64,000 nucleotides of DNA from Geoalkalibacter sp. (lineage in GTDB: Bacteria > Desulfobacterota > Desulfuromonadia > Desulfuromonadales > Geoalkalibacteraceae), in the NCBI RefSeq assembly GCF_030605225.1, contig NZ_JAUWAV010000009.1, forward strand, positions 21,227 through 85,226. Reading direction: 5' to 3'. Both the position numbers and the translations under genes were made by a program. The notes beneath the pieces were generated by a model, which saw only the letters and a list, made by a program, of their open reading frames with translations, ran no database searches and was not told the origin of the DNA. Shown piece after piece: positions 46,682 through 56,833 of this stretch (positions within the stretch are counted from its first letter, which is position 1; every line of letters begins with the position of its first letter).

Positions 46682-47119
46682 TTAAGGTGTTTGCGACTCG
46701 TCCGGTTTTTCCTCGGGCTCCTCGGCCTTGATCATTTCGATTTCGTGCTCGATGACCGCGGCGCTTTGCTTGAGGCCATCGAGTTTTTCCAATAGCTGAC
46801 GCACGTCCTCCTTTTCGAGAATGGCGGCTTCGCCCGCCTCATGGGCCGCGGAGACGAGCTGACCCAGATCGCCGTGGGCGGCATCGATTTTTTTGTGCAG
46901 GGACGCAAGGTCGATTTTTTTCTGCACGATGCGCCGATACTGCCCGGCCTTGAAGGTTGCCGTGGTAAATGTCTTGCGGGTGGCGTCCCAGATTTTCTCG
47001 GTCATATCCTTGAGGCCCTCCTCATGGCGGGCTTCGGTTTCGGGTTGCTGCTCGTCCTTGGGTTGCTGGTCGGCCGTTGGTTCCTCGGTGGTTTCAGGCT
47101 TCTTGGGTTCCTCCGTCAT
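46682..47119 (-). CDS. Acidic coiled-coil protein
   Basis: 145 residues from MTEEPKKPETTEEP, with GGGGAGG upstream. The first 45 residues are a disordered Glu/Pro/Gln-rich stretch; the rest is helical (IWDATRKTFTTATFKAGQYRRIVQKKIDLASLHKKIDAAHGDLG), ending in another acidic tail. No Cys, no signal. It converges on the 72-residue coiled-coil gene and is divergent from fbp. Function unknown. Confidence 0.65.
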   Translation of the reverse strand: MTEEPKKPETTEEPTADQQPKDEQQPETEARHEEGLKDMTEKIWDATRKTFTTATFKAGQYRRIVQKKIDLASLHKKIDAAHGDLGQLVSAAHEAGEAAILEKEDVRQLLEKLDGLKQSAAVIEHEIEMIKAEEPEEKPDESQTP

Positions 47120-47295
47120 GGTTTCCTCCCCGGAAATGGCGAAAATTTTCAATCATTCTAGCAGTTTTGTCTTCAGCGTCAAGAAACGGGCGCGCGCCTG
47201 CCCTGTCTGGCCCCTTGCCCGCGAGGTATTCTTGGTCTAAACTAAGCCGAGTATTTTCAAGCGTTTCTTTATTCCCGCAAGGAGGGCCGTTCATC

Positions 47296-48240
47296 ATGAC
47301 AGCCGTTGCCAAGCCCGGCTCCACCAAATTTCAGGTCGATCTGCGCCGTCATCTCAGGGAAACCGAGGAGGACCGCGACCTGACGCGGTTGATCTGCGAG
47401 ATTGCGGATGCCTCGAAGTACATCATCAATTCCATCCGCACCGGCGACCTCGGGCTGGCCGGCACCTCCAACCTCTACGGCGAGGACCAACTCGCCCTCG
47501 ATGTGCTCTCCGACCGCATCCTGCGCAAGCGCCTGATCCATTCGGGCGTGGTGGCCAACATTCTCTCCGAGGAGACCACCGAGATCATCAAGGTTGCCCC
47601 CGACGGCAAGTATTCCGTCGCTTACGACCCTCTGGACGGCTCTTCCCTGGTGGATGTCAACCTAGCGGTCGGCACCATTGTTTCCATCTACGAGAGCACC
47701 AATATTTTTCAGCCCGGCCGCAACCAGGTGGCGGCCATGTACATTCTTTATGGACCGCGCACCTCGCTGGTCTATTCCACCGGCAAGGGCGTGCATGAAT
47801 TCAGCATGAACCAGCTGATGGAGTTCACCCTGGATCGCGAGAACGTCAAAATGAAGCCCAGCGGTTCCATCTATTCTCCCGGCGGGCAGCGCAACCTCTA
47901 TACCGAGGGCACGGAAAAATACGTGCGCTTTCTCGAGGAAAAGGGCTGCAAGCTGCGCTACAGCGGCGGCTTCGTGCCCGATATCAACCAGGTCTTGCTC
48001 AAGGGGACGGGGATTTTTTTCTATCCGCATCTGCGCAACAAACCCAACGGCAAGCTGCGTTTGCTCTTCGAGCTCAATCCCATGGCCTATCTCGTCGAGC
48101 AGGCCGGCGGCAAGGCGTCCACCGGCCGTCAGCGCATTCTCGACCTCCAGCCCCAGGGCATCGACGATTGCGCGCCGATCTTTATCGGCTGCCGGGAGGA
48201 CGTGGAAAAGGCCGAGGAGTTTATCGCCCAGTTCGGCTGA
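47296..48240 (+). CDS. fbp: Fructose-1,6-bisphosphatase class 1
   Basis: 314 residues. Hydrolyses fructose-1,6-bisphosphate to fructose-6-phosphate in gluconeogenesis. Class 1 features: metal-site LSEETTEI and VAYDPLDGSSLVDVNLAVGTI, substrate loop RYSGGFVPDINQVLLKGTGIFFYPH, and KLRLLFELNPMAYLVEQAGGKAS. GGAGGGCCG precedes the start, and an upstream in-frame extension of ~70 codons is not protein-like. The gene is monocistronic with a strong bidirectional terminator. Fits growth on acetate or other organic acids, usual in this phylum (inference). Confidence 0.96.
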   Translation: MTAVAKPGSTKFQVDLRRHLRETEEDRDLTRLICEIADASKYIINSIRTGDLGLAGTSNLYGEDQLALDVLSDRILRKRLIHSGVVANILSEETTEIIKVAPDGKYSVAYDPLDGSSLVDVNLAVGTIVSIYESTNIFQPGRNQVAAMYILYGPRTSLVYSTGKGVHEFSMNQLMEFTLDRENVKMKPSGSIYSPGGQRNLYTEGTEKYVRFLEEKGCKLRYSGGFVPDINQVLLKGTGIFFYPHLRNKPNGKLRLLFELNPMAYLVEQAGGKASTGRQRILDLQPQGIDDCAPIFIGCREDVEKAEEFIAQFG

Positions 48241-48280
48241 AGGGGCTCGTTTGGTGCGACCTTGCCGCATTCACACACAA

Positions 48281-48318
48281 AAAAAAACCGGAGCCGCTGC
48301 TCCGGTTTTTTTTTGTGG
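48281..48318. terminator. Bidirectional intrinsic terminator between fbp and ptsP
   Basis: Stem ACCGGAGC/GCTCCGGT with loop CGCT, A7 on the left and T8 on the right. Confidence 0.92.
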
Positions 48319-48328
48319 GGGCCGGTGA

Positions 48329-50701
48329 TCAGATTTCGGTGATGTTGAGGGCGCAGAGGGCCTGGCGAACGTGCTCGCGGATGAGACGGCCTTCCGTGAG
48401 GCTGAGGGCGTCGCGGGCGATTTTTTCCGCCTGCGCCAGGGTGATGTGGCGAACAAAGGCTTTGATGCGGGGAATAAAGGGCGCCGCCATGGAAAACTCG
48501 CGGATGCCCAGGCCCAGCAGCAGGGCCATGTGCACCGGATCGGTGGCCATTTCGCCGCACAGGCACAGCCCGATGCGATGTTTGCGGGCGATGCGCGCGA
48601 GCTGCCCGAGAATGCCGATCACCGCCGGGTGCAGCGGATCGAAATACTTGGCGACCAGGGGATTGTTGCGATCGGCGGCCAGCAGGTATTGGATCAGGTC
48701 GTTGGTGCCCAGCGCGAAGAATTCGACCTCCCCCGCCAGGCGCTCCGCCAGGTAGGCCGCGGCCGGAACCTCGATCATCACGCCCAGGGGGATCCGTTCC
48801 GCGGTCGCGATGCCTTCGGCGCGCAGGCGTTTGTACGCCTCGGTGACCAGGCTCTTGCAGGCGCGAATCTCATCCATGCTGGAAATCATCGGAAAGAGCA
48901 GTTTGACCGGCCCATGGGCGCCGGCCATGAGGATCGCCTCGATCTGGGTGCGAAAGATGTCGCGATGGTCGAGGCACACCCGCACCGAGCGCCAACCCAT
49001 GAACGGGTTGTCCTCGCGCGGCGGGGCGAAGTAGGGCAGGGCCTTGTCGCCGCCGATATCCAGGGTGCGGATGGTCACGGGCCGGCCACCGAACTCTTCG
49101 ACGATGCGGCGATAAAGCTGGTATTGCTCCTCGCGGTCGGGGAAATCGCCGCGCGCCATGTAGGGAAATTCCGTGCGGTAAAGGCCCACGCCCTCGGCGC
49201 CGTTGCGCAGGGCGATGGCAACATCGCCAATCAGGCCGATATTGGCGCGCAGCTTGATTTCCTCGCCCTCGGCGGTAAAGGCCGGAAGTTCGCGGTACTC
49301 CTCGAAGCGCTGGCCTTCGCGGCGGCGGTCGGCGTCATGCCTCTGGAACTCCTCGCTGACCTGGGGGGGCGGATTGATGTAAAGGGTGCCTGAATTGGCG
49401 TCGAGAATCAGGCTTTCATCGGGTGCCACCATTTTGAGCAGCCCCTTGACGCCCACCAGGGCGGGGATGCCCATGGACTTAGCCATGATGACGGCGTGGG
49501 AATTCTTCTCGCCGACCTCGGTGACGATCCCCAGGATTTTTTCCGGCTCCAGGCTGGCCATGTCCGAGGGGAGCAGTTCCCGGGCGACCAGAATTCCGGG
49601 ATTCTTCAGCTGCAGGGGTTGGGCCTGATTGCCCATCAGATGCCCGAGAATGCGCCGGCCGATGTCTTCCATGTCGGCGGCGCGCTCGCGCAGGTAGGCG
49701 TCCTCCATGCGGCCGAAGGCCTCGACGTAGGCGCTGACCACGGTTTTCAGCGCGTAGGCGGCGCAGTGATGGCGTTGTTCGATCTCGGCGAGCAACTTTT
49801 GGATGAACCCGCGATCTTCCAGGATCATCAGATGGGTATGAAAAATCGCGGCGTCATCGGCGGATAGCCGTTCGGCCATCTGCTTTTCGAGGTACAGGGT
49901 CTGGATGCGGGTTTTTTCCAGGGCATCCTCGAGCTTGCGGCGCTCGTCCTCGGGGTCGATATCCGCCTCGTCGACGATATCGGTGAGCCCCAGGCGCTCG
50001 TCGAGCAGATTGGCCGGGCCGATGGCGACGCCGGAGTAGGCGATGGCGCCTCGCAGGGCGTGATAGCCGTTGCGGTTGCCGTTGTCGACATCGACCTTGG
50101 GAGAGCGCAGGGTCTGGCGGGTCTGTTCGAGTTCCTGCACCACGCGATTGGCCTGCTCTTCCTTCTGGCGGATGGAATCAAGCAGGCGCGCGTTGATGAC
50201 GATGGACGCCACCTGAAAGGCAATCGTCGAGAGGGCGCTGATTTCCTCGCTGCTGAACTGGCGCGGTTCGGCGGTCTGGATGGTGATGACGCCGATGGGG
50301 TTTCTCCGGTCGAACAGCGGAATGCCGAGAAAAGAGTGGAAGCGCTCTTCGCGGGTTTCGCGGAAATAGCGGTAGCGCGGGTGATGCTGCGGCTCGAGAA
50401 TCGAAACCACGCGGCCCTGCTCCACCGCAAGGCCGGTCAAGCCCTCGCTGATTCTCATCACCACCTTGCCCACCGCGCGGCGTGACAAGCCCTTGGTCGC
50501 GCGCAGGCGCAGGGTGTGGCCGTCCTCCTCGAGCAGGTAGATGGAACACACCTCGGTGCGCATGCGGCGTGAAACCAGGGCGACGATGTTGTTGAGGGTG
50601 TCGTCGAGGTCGTGCGACTGAAGAATGAGGGCGCTGATGTCCTCCAGCGTGGTGATGCCGAACTGATCCTTGCCGGGATTTTGTCTGGAGGTTGGGCTCA
50701 T
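48329..50701 (-). CDS. ptsP: PTS-Ntr phosphoenolpyruvate-protein phosphotransferase (EI-Ntr)
   Basis: 790 residues: an N-terminal GAF domain (~15-165, NIVALVSRRMRTEVCSIYLLEEDG) fused to enzyme I. The phosphoacceptor His is in GEKNSHAVIMAKSMGIPALVG; the PEP-binding region has ALRNGAEGVGLYRTEFPYMAR and TLDIGGDKALPYF, and CLCGEMATDP holds the active-site Cys. The GAF marks it as nitrogen-type EI that phosphorylates NPr; GAF domains sense glutamine or 2-oxoglutarate in some species. rpoN, ptsO and ptsN are not in the window. The 380-bp upstream region contains a sigma-54 promoter and terminator on the same strand. Confidence 0.95.
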   Translation of the reverse strand: MSPTSRQNPGKDQFGITTLEDISALILQSHDLDDTLNNIVALVSRRMRTEVCSIYLLEEDGHTLRLRATKGLSRRAVGKVVMRISEGLTGLAVEQGRVVSILEPQHHPRYRYFRETREERFHSFLGIPLFDRRNPIGVITIQTAEPRQFSSEEISALSTIAFQVASIVINARLLDSIRQKEEQANRVVQELEQTRQTLRSPKVDVDNGNRNGYHALRGAIAYSGVAIGPANLLDERLGLTDIVDEADIDPEDERRKLEDALEKTRIQTLYLEKQMAERLSADDAAIFHTHLMILEDRGFIQKLLAEIEQRHHCAAYALKTVVSAYVEAFGRMEDAYLRERAADMEDIGRRILGHLMGNQAQPLQLKNPGILVARELLPSDMASLEPEKILGIVTEVGEKNSHAVIMAKSMGIPALVGVKGLLKMVAPDESLILDANSGTLYINPPPQVSEEFQRHDADRRREGQRFEEYRELPAFTAEGEEIKLRANIGLIGDVAIALRNGAEGVGLYRTEFPYMARGDFPDREEQYQLYRRIVEEFGGRPVTIRTLDIGGDKALPYFAPPREDNPFMGWRSVRVCLDHRDIFRTQIEAILMAGAHGPVKLLFPMISSMDEIRACKSLVTEAYKRLRAEGIATAERIPLGVMIEVPAAAYLAERLAGEVEFFALGTNDLIQYLLAADRNNPLVAKYFDPLHPAVIGILGQLARIARKHRIGLCLCGEMATDPVHMALLLGLGIREFSMAAPFIPRIKAFVRHITLAQAEKIARDALSLTEGRLIREHVRQALCALNITEI

Positions 50702-50775
50702 AGTGCCTGGAAGACCACGTGGGAGAAGTGGAAAATCAATGCCCTATATTAACGGAGCGCGCCGCCGATGGCGAT

Positions 50776-50815
50776 AAAAAAACGCCGCCCGGGGGAGAGA
50801 GGTCCCGGTGCGGCG
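50776..50815 (-). terminator. Intrinsic terminator upstream of ptsP
   Basis: Stem CGCCGC/GCGGCG plus CCGGG/CCCGG (one bulged base) with a T7 tract on the minus strand. It ends transcripts coming from the right: the hydrogenase-type regulator gene and/or the sigma-54-driven RNA. Confidence 0.82.
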
Positions 50816-50868
50816 TAAAGGGGCGGGTCTGCGTTTCGTTTTGAAAAGTTTCGGGCCCCAACATGTAC
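50776..50868 (-). ncRNA. Candidate sigma-54-dependent small RNA
   Basis: A minus-strand transcript from the predicted +1 (50868) to the terminator would be about 90 nt. It is not obviously coding: a 42-codon frame from 50864 has its AGGAG at the +1 and runs past the terminator. No known RNA family recognised. Confidence 0.4.
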
Positions 50869-51081
50869 TCCTCTGGCAAGCAAGGGTCGTGCCAGGGTGT
50901 TGTTTTTTTCGGATGTGAGGCTTTTTGCGGGCTTGCGGCCCGGTGCGCGTGATCTCAAAACCTTTCTTGTGTGTCGAATCTGGCACGAAAAAGGAGCGTG
51001 AGGGGCTGACTTTTTCAGTTTGCGGCCCAGGGAGCGCGCTTGGGGTGTGCCGCGATTGGCGCAAGGTTTGGCCGTGATCGG
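50819..51081. other. Intergenic region between the terminator and the hydrogenase-type regulator
   Basis: 263 bases with a sigma-54 promoter at 50879-50895 and otherwise no gene. GGGC-TTGCG-GCCC near 50928-50940 is a short hairpin. Nothing else is supported. Confidence 0.4.
50879..50895 (-). promoter_or_regulatory. Sigma-54 promoter (TGGCACGACCCTTGCTT)
   Basis: Matches the -24/-12 consensus (TGGCACG-N4-TTGCT) at every key position on the minus strand. Predicted +1 at about 50868, reading toward ptsP, with a terminator at 50776-50815 in between. Confidence 0.75.
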
Positions 51082-53382
51082 TTATTTGGCGGGATGGCCG
51101 TCTTTTTTGAACTCGGCGCCCTTGAGACCGTAGCGGGTCAACAGACGGTAGAAGGTGCGACGGGGTATGTTGGCCTTTTTCGCCGCGAGGGAGACGTTGC
51201 CTCGGGCTTCCTCGAGGTATTTACGCATGAGGTTTTTTTCGACCTGTTGCACATGCTTTTCCCGCTGTCCGCGAAAGGTGCCGTCCTTGGAGGTGGGCAC
51301 GCCGCTGCCGTCCTGATCGAGAACCAGTTCCGCGAAAATCACCGGCAGGTTTTCCAGGCGGATGACATTGTCCTGGGTCAGAACCGAACCGCGTTCGATG
51401 ATGTTCTGCAGCTCGCGGATATTGCCCGGCCAAGGGTAGCGCATCATCGCGGCGATGGCCCGGTCCTCGATGCCGCGGATCGGCTTGTTCAGCCGTTTGC
51501 TGGCGGCGGCGAGAAAATGGTGCACCAACTGCGGCAATGAATCGAGGCGGCTGCGCAGGGGCGGCATGGTGATGGTAAAGACGTTGAGGCGGTAGAACAG
51601 ATCCTCGCGAAACCAGCCTTCGCGCACGCCTTCTTCCAGATTGCGGTTGGTGGCGGCGATCAGGCGTACATCCACCTTGATGGGCAGGGTGCCGCCGACG
51701 GGCTTGAGTTCGCCGCTGTCGAGCACGCGCAGCAGTTCGGCCTGCAATTTGGGAGTGATGTCGCCGATCTCGTCGAGAAAGATGGTGCCGCCGTTGGCTG
51801 CTTCGAACAGGCCCTTCTTGTCGGCGATGGCGCCGGTGAACGAGCCCTTCTTGTGGCCGAAGAGCTCGCTTTCGAGCAGGCTGTCCGTGAGGGTCGTGCA
51901 GTTGACCGTGACCAGGGGCTTGTCGGCGCGGTTGCTGTGCTCGTGAATGGCGCGGGCGGTAAGTTCCTTGCCCGTGCCGCTCTCGCCGCGGATCAAGACG
52001 GTGGTGGGGGTGGGGCCGACCTGGCGGATGAGCTTGAGCACCTCGAGGGTGTGCGGATCCTTGCCGATGATGGAGGGATCGCCGTACTCCTGGGCGAGGG
52101 CGCGCTGCGCCAGTTCGTATTTCTGGGTCAGGCTGACCCGATCCTCCTCCAGGCGCTGGATGGAGAAGGGCAGGCACATTTCCGTGTCGGCCAGCCCCTG
52201 GTAGACCGCCACCGCATGCTCGCGGCAGGTGGGGTAGCCGCAGGCCCCGCAGTCGAATTCGTCCTGTTCGACGAATTTGTTGGTGGCCTGCAGGATCTGG
52301 CGGATGCTCTCGCCGTTGGGCGGTTCGAGCCGCTTGTGCTTGTTGGTGAACCGCCGCCGGAGGTCGGGCAGGGGCGAGGGATCGTCATAGCTCGACCGGG
52401 TATCGTAGGGCAAGTCCTGCCGCTGGTGGGAAGCGATCACCAGGTTGCGCTTGGCAAAGGTGGTCAGGCGATTGTTCTTGCCGGGACCGCCGATGCAGCC
52501 GCCTTCGCAGAAACGGATGTCCACCCAGCGCGGCGTGATGCGACGCGCGGCCAGGTCGCGGATGAGTTCCATCGAGCTTTCCGAGCCGGCGGTGGAGATG
52601 TAATCGGGATTGAGGAAATCGTTGCGCACCCCGAAGGCCTGGAAGGGGCCGCCGGATATGGGGAACAGCCTGCCGTGGTTGGGCTTGCGGCCATCAAAGG
52701 CTGCGTCGGCGAGGCGGGTCAGGTCGTGGCCCGCCTCGCGAAACATCTGGCTGAGTTCGCGATAGGTCAGCACCATGTCGATGGCGCCGGCGACTTCCTC
52801 GGAGGCCATCTCGAATTTGCCGGCAATGCAGGAACTGATGTAAATGACGCGGGTTTGGGCTCCGCGACGGGACTTGAGGAAACGGCCGATGGCGACCATG
52901 GGCGAGACCACCGGCATCAGGTTGCGCAGCAGTTGGGGGTAGTGGCGCTCGATGAGATCGACGATGGTCGGGCAATGGCTGGAGATGAGCGGCGCGCTCT
53001 GGTCGCCCTCGATCAGGCCGCGGTAGCTTTGAGCGATCAGTTCGACACCGGCCGAGCCTTCGTGAACCTCGGCGAACCCAAGCTTCTTGAGTCCCGCCAC
53101 CAGTTGCCCCGGGCGTAGGTCGTTGAAAAAGGCCGCGTAGGAGCAGCCCAGCACGGCGATGACGTCAGCGCCGCCGCGCAGGAAGCGCTGGGTGCCCTCG
53201 ATGCAGTCGGCGATCACCTTGGCCTTTTGGGAGCAGGCCTTGAGGCATTTGCCGCAACCGATGCAGCGGGCGTGGATAACCTCCGCCCAGTCGGGACCGA
53301 CCTTGATCGCCTTGACCGGGCAGTTGCGCACGCAGGAATAGCACTTGCGACAGCGCTCCCGAACGGTTTCGATGGGTCCCAT
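51082..53382 (-). CDS. [FeFe]-hydrogenase-like domain fused to a sigma-54 activator and Fis HTH
   Basis: 766 residues. In order: two [4Fe-4S] ferredoxin motifs (C11/14/17/21 and C40/43/46/50); an iron-hydrogenase large-subunit-like region with H136-C137-P138, C185, and C292/C296 in FCEGGCIGGPG; an Fe-S domain with C378/C381/C386 (CGACGYPTC) and C403; a short helical linker; an AAA+ domain with Walker A GESGTGKE (466-473), loop GSFTGA (513-518) and LFLDEIGDI-type Walker B; and a C-terminal Fis HTH (NVSLAAKKANIPRRTFYRLLTRYGL). All four H-cluster cubane Cys correspond, but the proton-relay Cys is His136. This suggests a sensor rather than a catalyst. GGGGAG precedes the ATG at 53382; the upstream in-frame extension is rejected. 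Likely activates sigma-54 promoters in response to redox or H2. Confidence 0.9.
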   Translation of the reverse strand: MGPIETVRERCRKCYSCVRNCPVKAIKVGPDWAEVIHARCIGCGKCLKACSQKAKVIADCIEGTQRFLRGGADVIAVLGCSYAAFFNDLRPGQLVAGLKKLGFAEVHEGSAGVELIAQSYRGLIEGDQSAPLISSHCPTIVDLIERHYPQLLRNLMPVVSPMVAIGRFLKSRRGAQTRVIYISSCIAGKFEMASEEVAGAIDMVLTYRELSQMFREAGHDLTRLADAAFDGRKPNHGRLFPISGGPFQAFGVRNDFLNPDYISTAGSESSMELIRDLAARRITPRWVDIRFCEGGCIGGPGKNNRLTTFAKRNLVIASHQRQDLPYDTRSSYDDPSPLPDLRRRFTNKHKRLEPPNGESIRQILQATNKFVEQDEFDCGACGYPTCREHAVAVYQGLADTEMCLPFSIQRLEEDRVSLTQKYELAQRALAQEYGDPSIIGKDPHTLEVLKLIRQVGPTPTTVLIRGESGTGKELTARAIHEHSNRADKPLVTVNCTTLTDSLLESELFGHKKGSFTGAIADKKGLFEAANGGTIFLDEIGDITPKLQAELLRVLDSGELKPVGGTLPIKVDVRLIAATNRNLEEGVREGWFREDLFYRLNVFTITMPPLRSRLDSLPQLVHHFLAAASKRLNKPIRGIEDRAIAAMMRYPWPGNIRELQNIIERGSVLTQDNVIRLENLPVIFAELVLDQDGSGVPTSKDGTFRGQREKHVQQVEKNLMRKYLEEARGNVSLAAKKANIPRRTFYRLLTRYGLKGAEFKKDGHPAK

Positions 53383-53496
53383 GACATACTCCCCGGCTGG
53401 TGGCGATGCGTGCCGGCCGCGGCACAATCGGCCCATTCTGCCGAGGCGCGCAATGGTTGTCAAGAATCCTGGGCGAGGGATGAGCGAGGGACTGGA

Positions 53497-54491
53497 TCAA
53501 CGGGTGCGGAAGCGTCCCACCTCGTCGCTGAAGTGGCAGGCGGCGAAATGCCCCGACTGTTTTTCCAGTAGTGCCGGCGCCTCGATGGCGCAGATTTCGC
53601 GGGCATAGGGGCAGCGTGGATGGAAGGTGCAGCCGCCCGGCGGCGCCAGGGGGGAGGGCACCTCGCCCTTGAGGGGGGTGTAGCTTTTGCGCCGGGTCGG
53701 GTCGGGAACCGGCACGGCGTTGAGCAGCGCCTCGGTGTAGGGATGGCGCGGCCGCAGGTAGAGATCCCCGGCATCGGCCTGCTCGACGATGGCGCCGAGG
53801 TACATGACCGCCACCTCGTCGCTGATGTGCTCGATGAGGGAGAGGTCGTGGGCGATGAACAGATAGGTGAGGTCGAATTCGCGTTGCAGGTCTTGCAGCA
53901 GGTTCACCACCTGGGCCTGGACGGAGAGATCGAGGGCCGACACGGGTTCATCGGCCACCACCAGGCTCGGCCTGAGCGCCAGGGCGCGTGCGATGCCGAT
54001 CCGCTGGCGTTGCCCGCCGGAAAATTCATGGGGATAGCGGCGGGCATGGTCGGCGCCCAGGCCGACGCGTTCGAGAAGCTCGGTCACGCTCTCCTCGATG
54101 GTGCCGATTGCCAGGCCGTGGATGCGCAGGGGTTCGCCGATGATGTCGCCCACGCGCATGCGCGGATTGAGGGAGGAATAGGGGTCTTGAAACACCATCT
54201 GCATCCGGCGACGCAGCGGCCGAACCTGCGCGGACGACAGGGGCACCAGGTCGCGTCCCTCGAACAGAATCTCGCCGGCGTCGGCGGCGAGCAGCTTCAT
54301 GATGAGCTTGCCGGTGGTCGATTTGCCGCAGCCCGATTCGCCCACCAGGCCCAGGGTTCGACCCGGCCGTAACTGGAAGGAGACGCCGTTGACCGCCTTG
54401 AGTTCCTCGCGTCGGCCCCGCAGGGGCGAGGTCTTGATCCAGAAGGATTTGCGCAGGTTGCGTACTTCGAGCAGGGGCGTCGCGTCCCGGT

Positions 54492-54495
<4 letters not shown>
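53497..54495 (-). CDS. Oligopeptide/dipeptide ABC transporter ATPase (DppF/OppF-like)
   Basis: 332 residues. Walker [10 protein letters not shown], signature [15 protein letters not shown], Walker [14 protein letters not shown] and the H-loop IAHDLS are intact. A C-terminal oligopeptide-ATPase extension carries [14 protein letters not shown], whose Cys residues form the Fe-S or zinc-type C-terminal motif of Opp/Dpp ATPases. It overlaps the upstream ATPase by 4 bp (ATGA). No permease or binding protein is in the window, so the pair appears without its membrane partners here. Confidence 0.93.
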
Positions 54496-55454
<959 letters not shown>

Positions 55455-55663
55455 GGGACTCCCGCGGGACAGTCAAAGGGATCGTCTTTGAATTGATGGC
55501 TTCAGAATTTAACCCCAATCGGCGACCCGGTCAAGAAATGCCTGGATGGGTTTTCCTTGGGGCGGGCCTTTGTGCTAGGATCGAAACCTTTGCATGCAAA
55601 TGGCGCACGGACCACCAAGGACGGGCCAGGACGAGCACGCCACGGACAGAGGACAAACTACCA

Positions 55664-56545
55664 GTGACAAACAACAGCTTGGTCGATTTGCATCTGCACA
55701 CCAGCTATTCGGATGGCGTGCATACCCCCGAGTCCCTGGTGCGCCTGGCCGCGGAGCAGGGCGTGGTCGCCCTGGCGATTTGCGATCATGATAATCTCGA
55801 CGGCATCGCGCCGGCCCGCGTCGTGGCCGAACCCCTGGGCATCCGACTGGTCAGCGGCGTGGAGCTTTCCAGCCGCTGGCGCAATTTTGACGACCTGCAC
55901 ATCCTGGGGTATGGCTTTGACCCCGAGCACCCCGAATTGGGTCGCGAGTTGGCGGATTTTCGCGATTTTCGCCTGCGCCGCAACGAGCTTATCGTGGGGC
56001 GGGTCAACCGGCGCCTGGCGAGCGAAAAGCGCGCGCCCCTCGATTTCGCTCGGGTTCTGGACCTTGCGGACGGCACCCTCGGACGTCCGCACATCGCCCA
56101 GGCCCTGCTGGAAAAAGGCTATGTGACCGACACTGCCGAGGCCTTTCAACGCTATCTCATCCCCTGCAACGTGGAAAAACGCTTCTTTCCCGCCGACCAG
56201 GCCATTGACCTGGTGCATCGCGCCGGGGGGGTGGCGGTGCTGGCTCATCCGTCCCTGATCACTCCCGAGCGGCGCCGGTTGGAGAACCTGATCGATGTGC
56301 TCGCCAGCTTTGGTCTTGACGGATTGGAGGCCTACCACGGCGGGGCGAACCGCGACGAGGTCGATTATCTCATCAGCCTTGCGCGACGCCGCAACCTGAT
56401 CGTCACCGGCGGGTCGGACTATCATGGCTTTGCCGGCGATGAGGGGCGCATCGGCTGGTGTCGCGGGGTGCTGCCCATCCCTTATGCCTGCGTCGAGGAA
56501 ATCCAGGCCGCCTTGCTCAGGCGTCGCGAAGCTGCTAGCCGATAA
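55664..56545 (+). CDS. PHP-domain phosphoesterase (TrpH/RNase AM-like)
   Basis: 293 residues from GTG. The PHP metal motifs DLHLHTSYSDG and ICDHDNLDG are at the N-terminus, with GVELSSR, LAHPSLI and GSDYHGF further on. E. coli RNase AM (YciV/TrpH) of this family trims 5' ends of rRNA and degrades nucleotide 3',5'-bisphosphates. The start is not certain: GAGGA lies about 10 bp before the GTG, and the frame remains open for 57 codons upstream without protein-like sequence. It is divergent from the Opp-type ATPases. Confidence 0.85.
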   Translation: MTNNSLVDLHLHTSYSDGVHTPESLVRLAAEQGVVALAICDHDNLDGIAPARVVAEPLGIRLVSGVELSSRWRNFDDLHILGYGFDPEHPELGRELADFRDFRLRRNELIVGRVNRRLASEKRAPLDFARVLDLADGTLGRPHIAQALLEKGYVTDTAEAFQRYLIPCNVEKRFFPADQAIDLVHRAGGVAVLAHPSLITPERRRLENLIDVLASFGLDGLEAYHGGANRDEVDYLISLARRRNLIVTGGSDYHGFAGDEGRIGWCRGVLPIPYACVEEIQAALLRRREAASR

Positions 56546-56833
56546 GGCCCTGTTCGTGGGGTCTGGCGCGTCGCGCTGCGCCCCGGCCGACGCTAAGGGG
56601 CACTCCCCGTCGGGGATATGGCCGGTCGACCTGTCGGGATTCTGGCGCGCTCCCCGGCTGCCGGCGCTGACAAAATCCGTGCTCAGCCAGAATATCTAAG
56701 TGATTTCTTGCGTTTGCAAAAAGGGTTTTCTTGAGCTTAAAGCCTGTGGTATAAACCTTGCTCATGTTATCGGTCGGAATGTTTAAAAAGCCCTTATCCG
56801 GCCTATCTTTGACTACCGAGGAGAATACCCGAG
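56546..56833. other. Gap with promoter for the M15-type peptidase gene
   Basis: No gene. TGGTATAAA (TATAAA at 56750-56755) is an extended -10. AGGAG at 56818-56822 ends just before the coding start. Nothing else is supported. Confidence 0.4.

Noticed and set aside
50739..50864. 42-codon frame after the sigma-54 promoter
   Set aside because: Its ribosome-binding site would lie at the +1 and the frame runs past the terminator.
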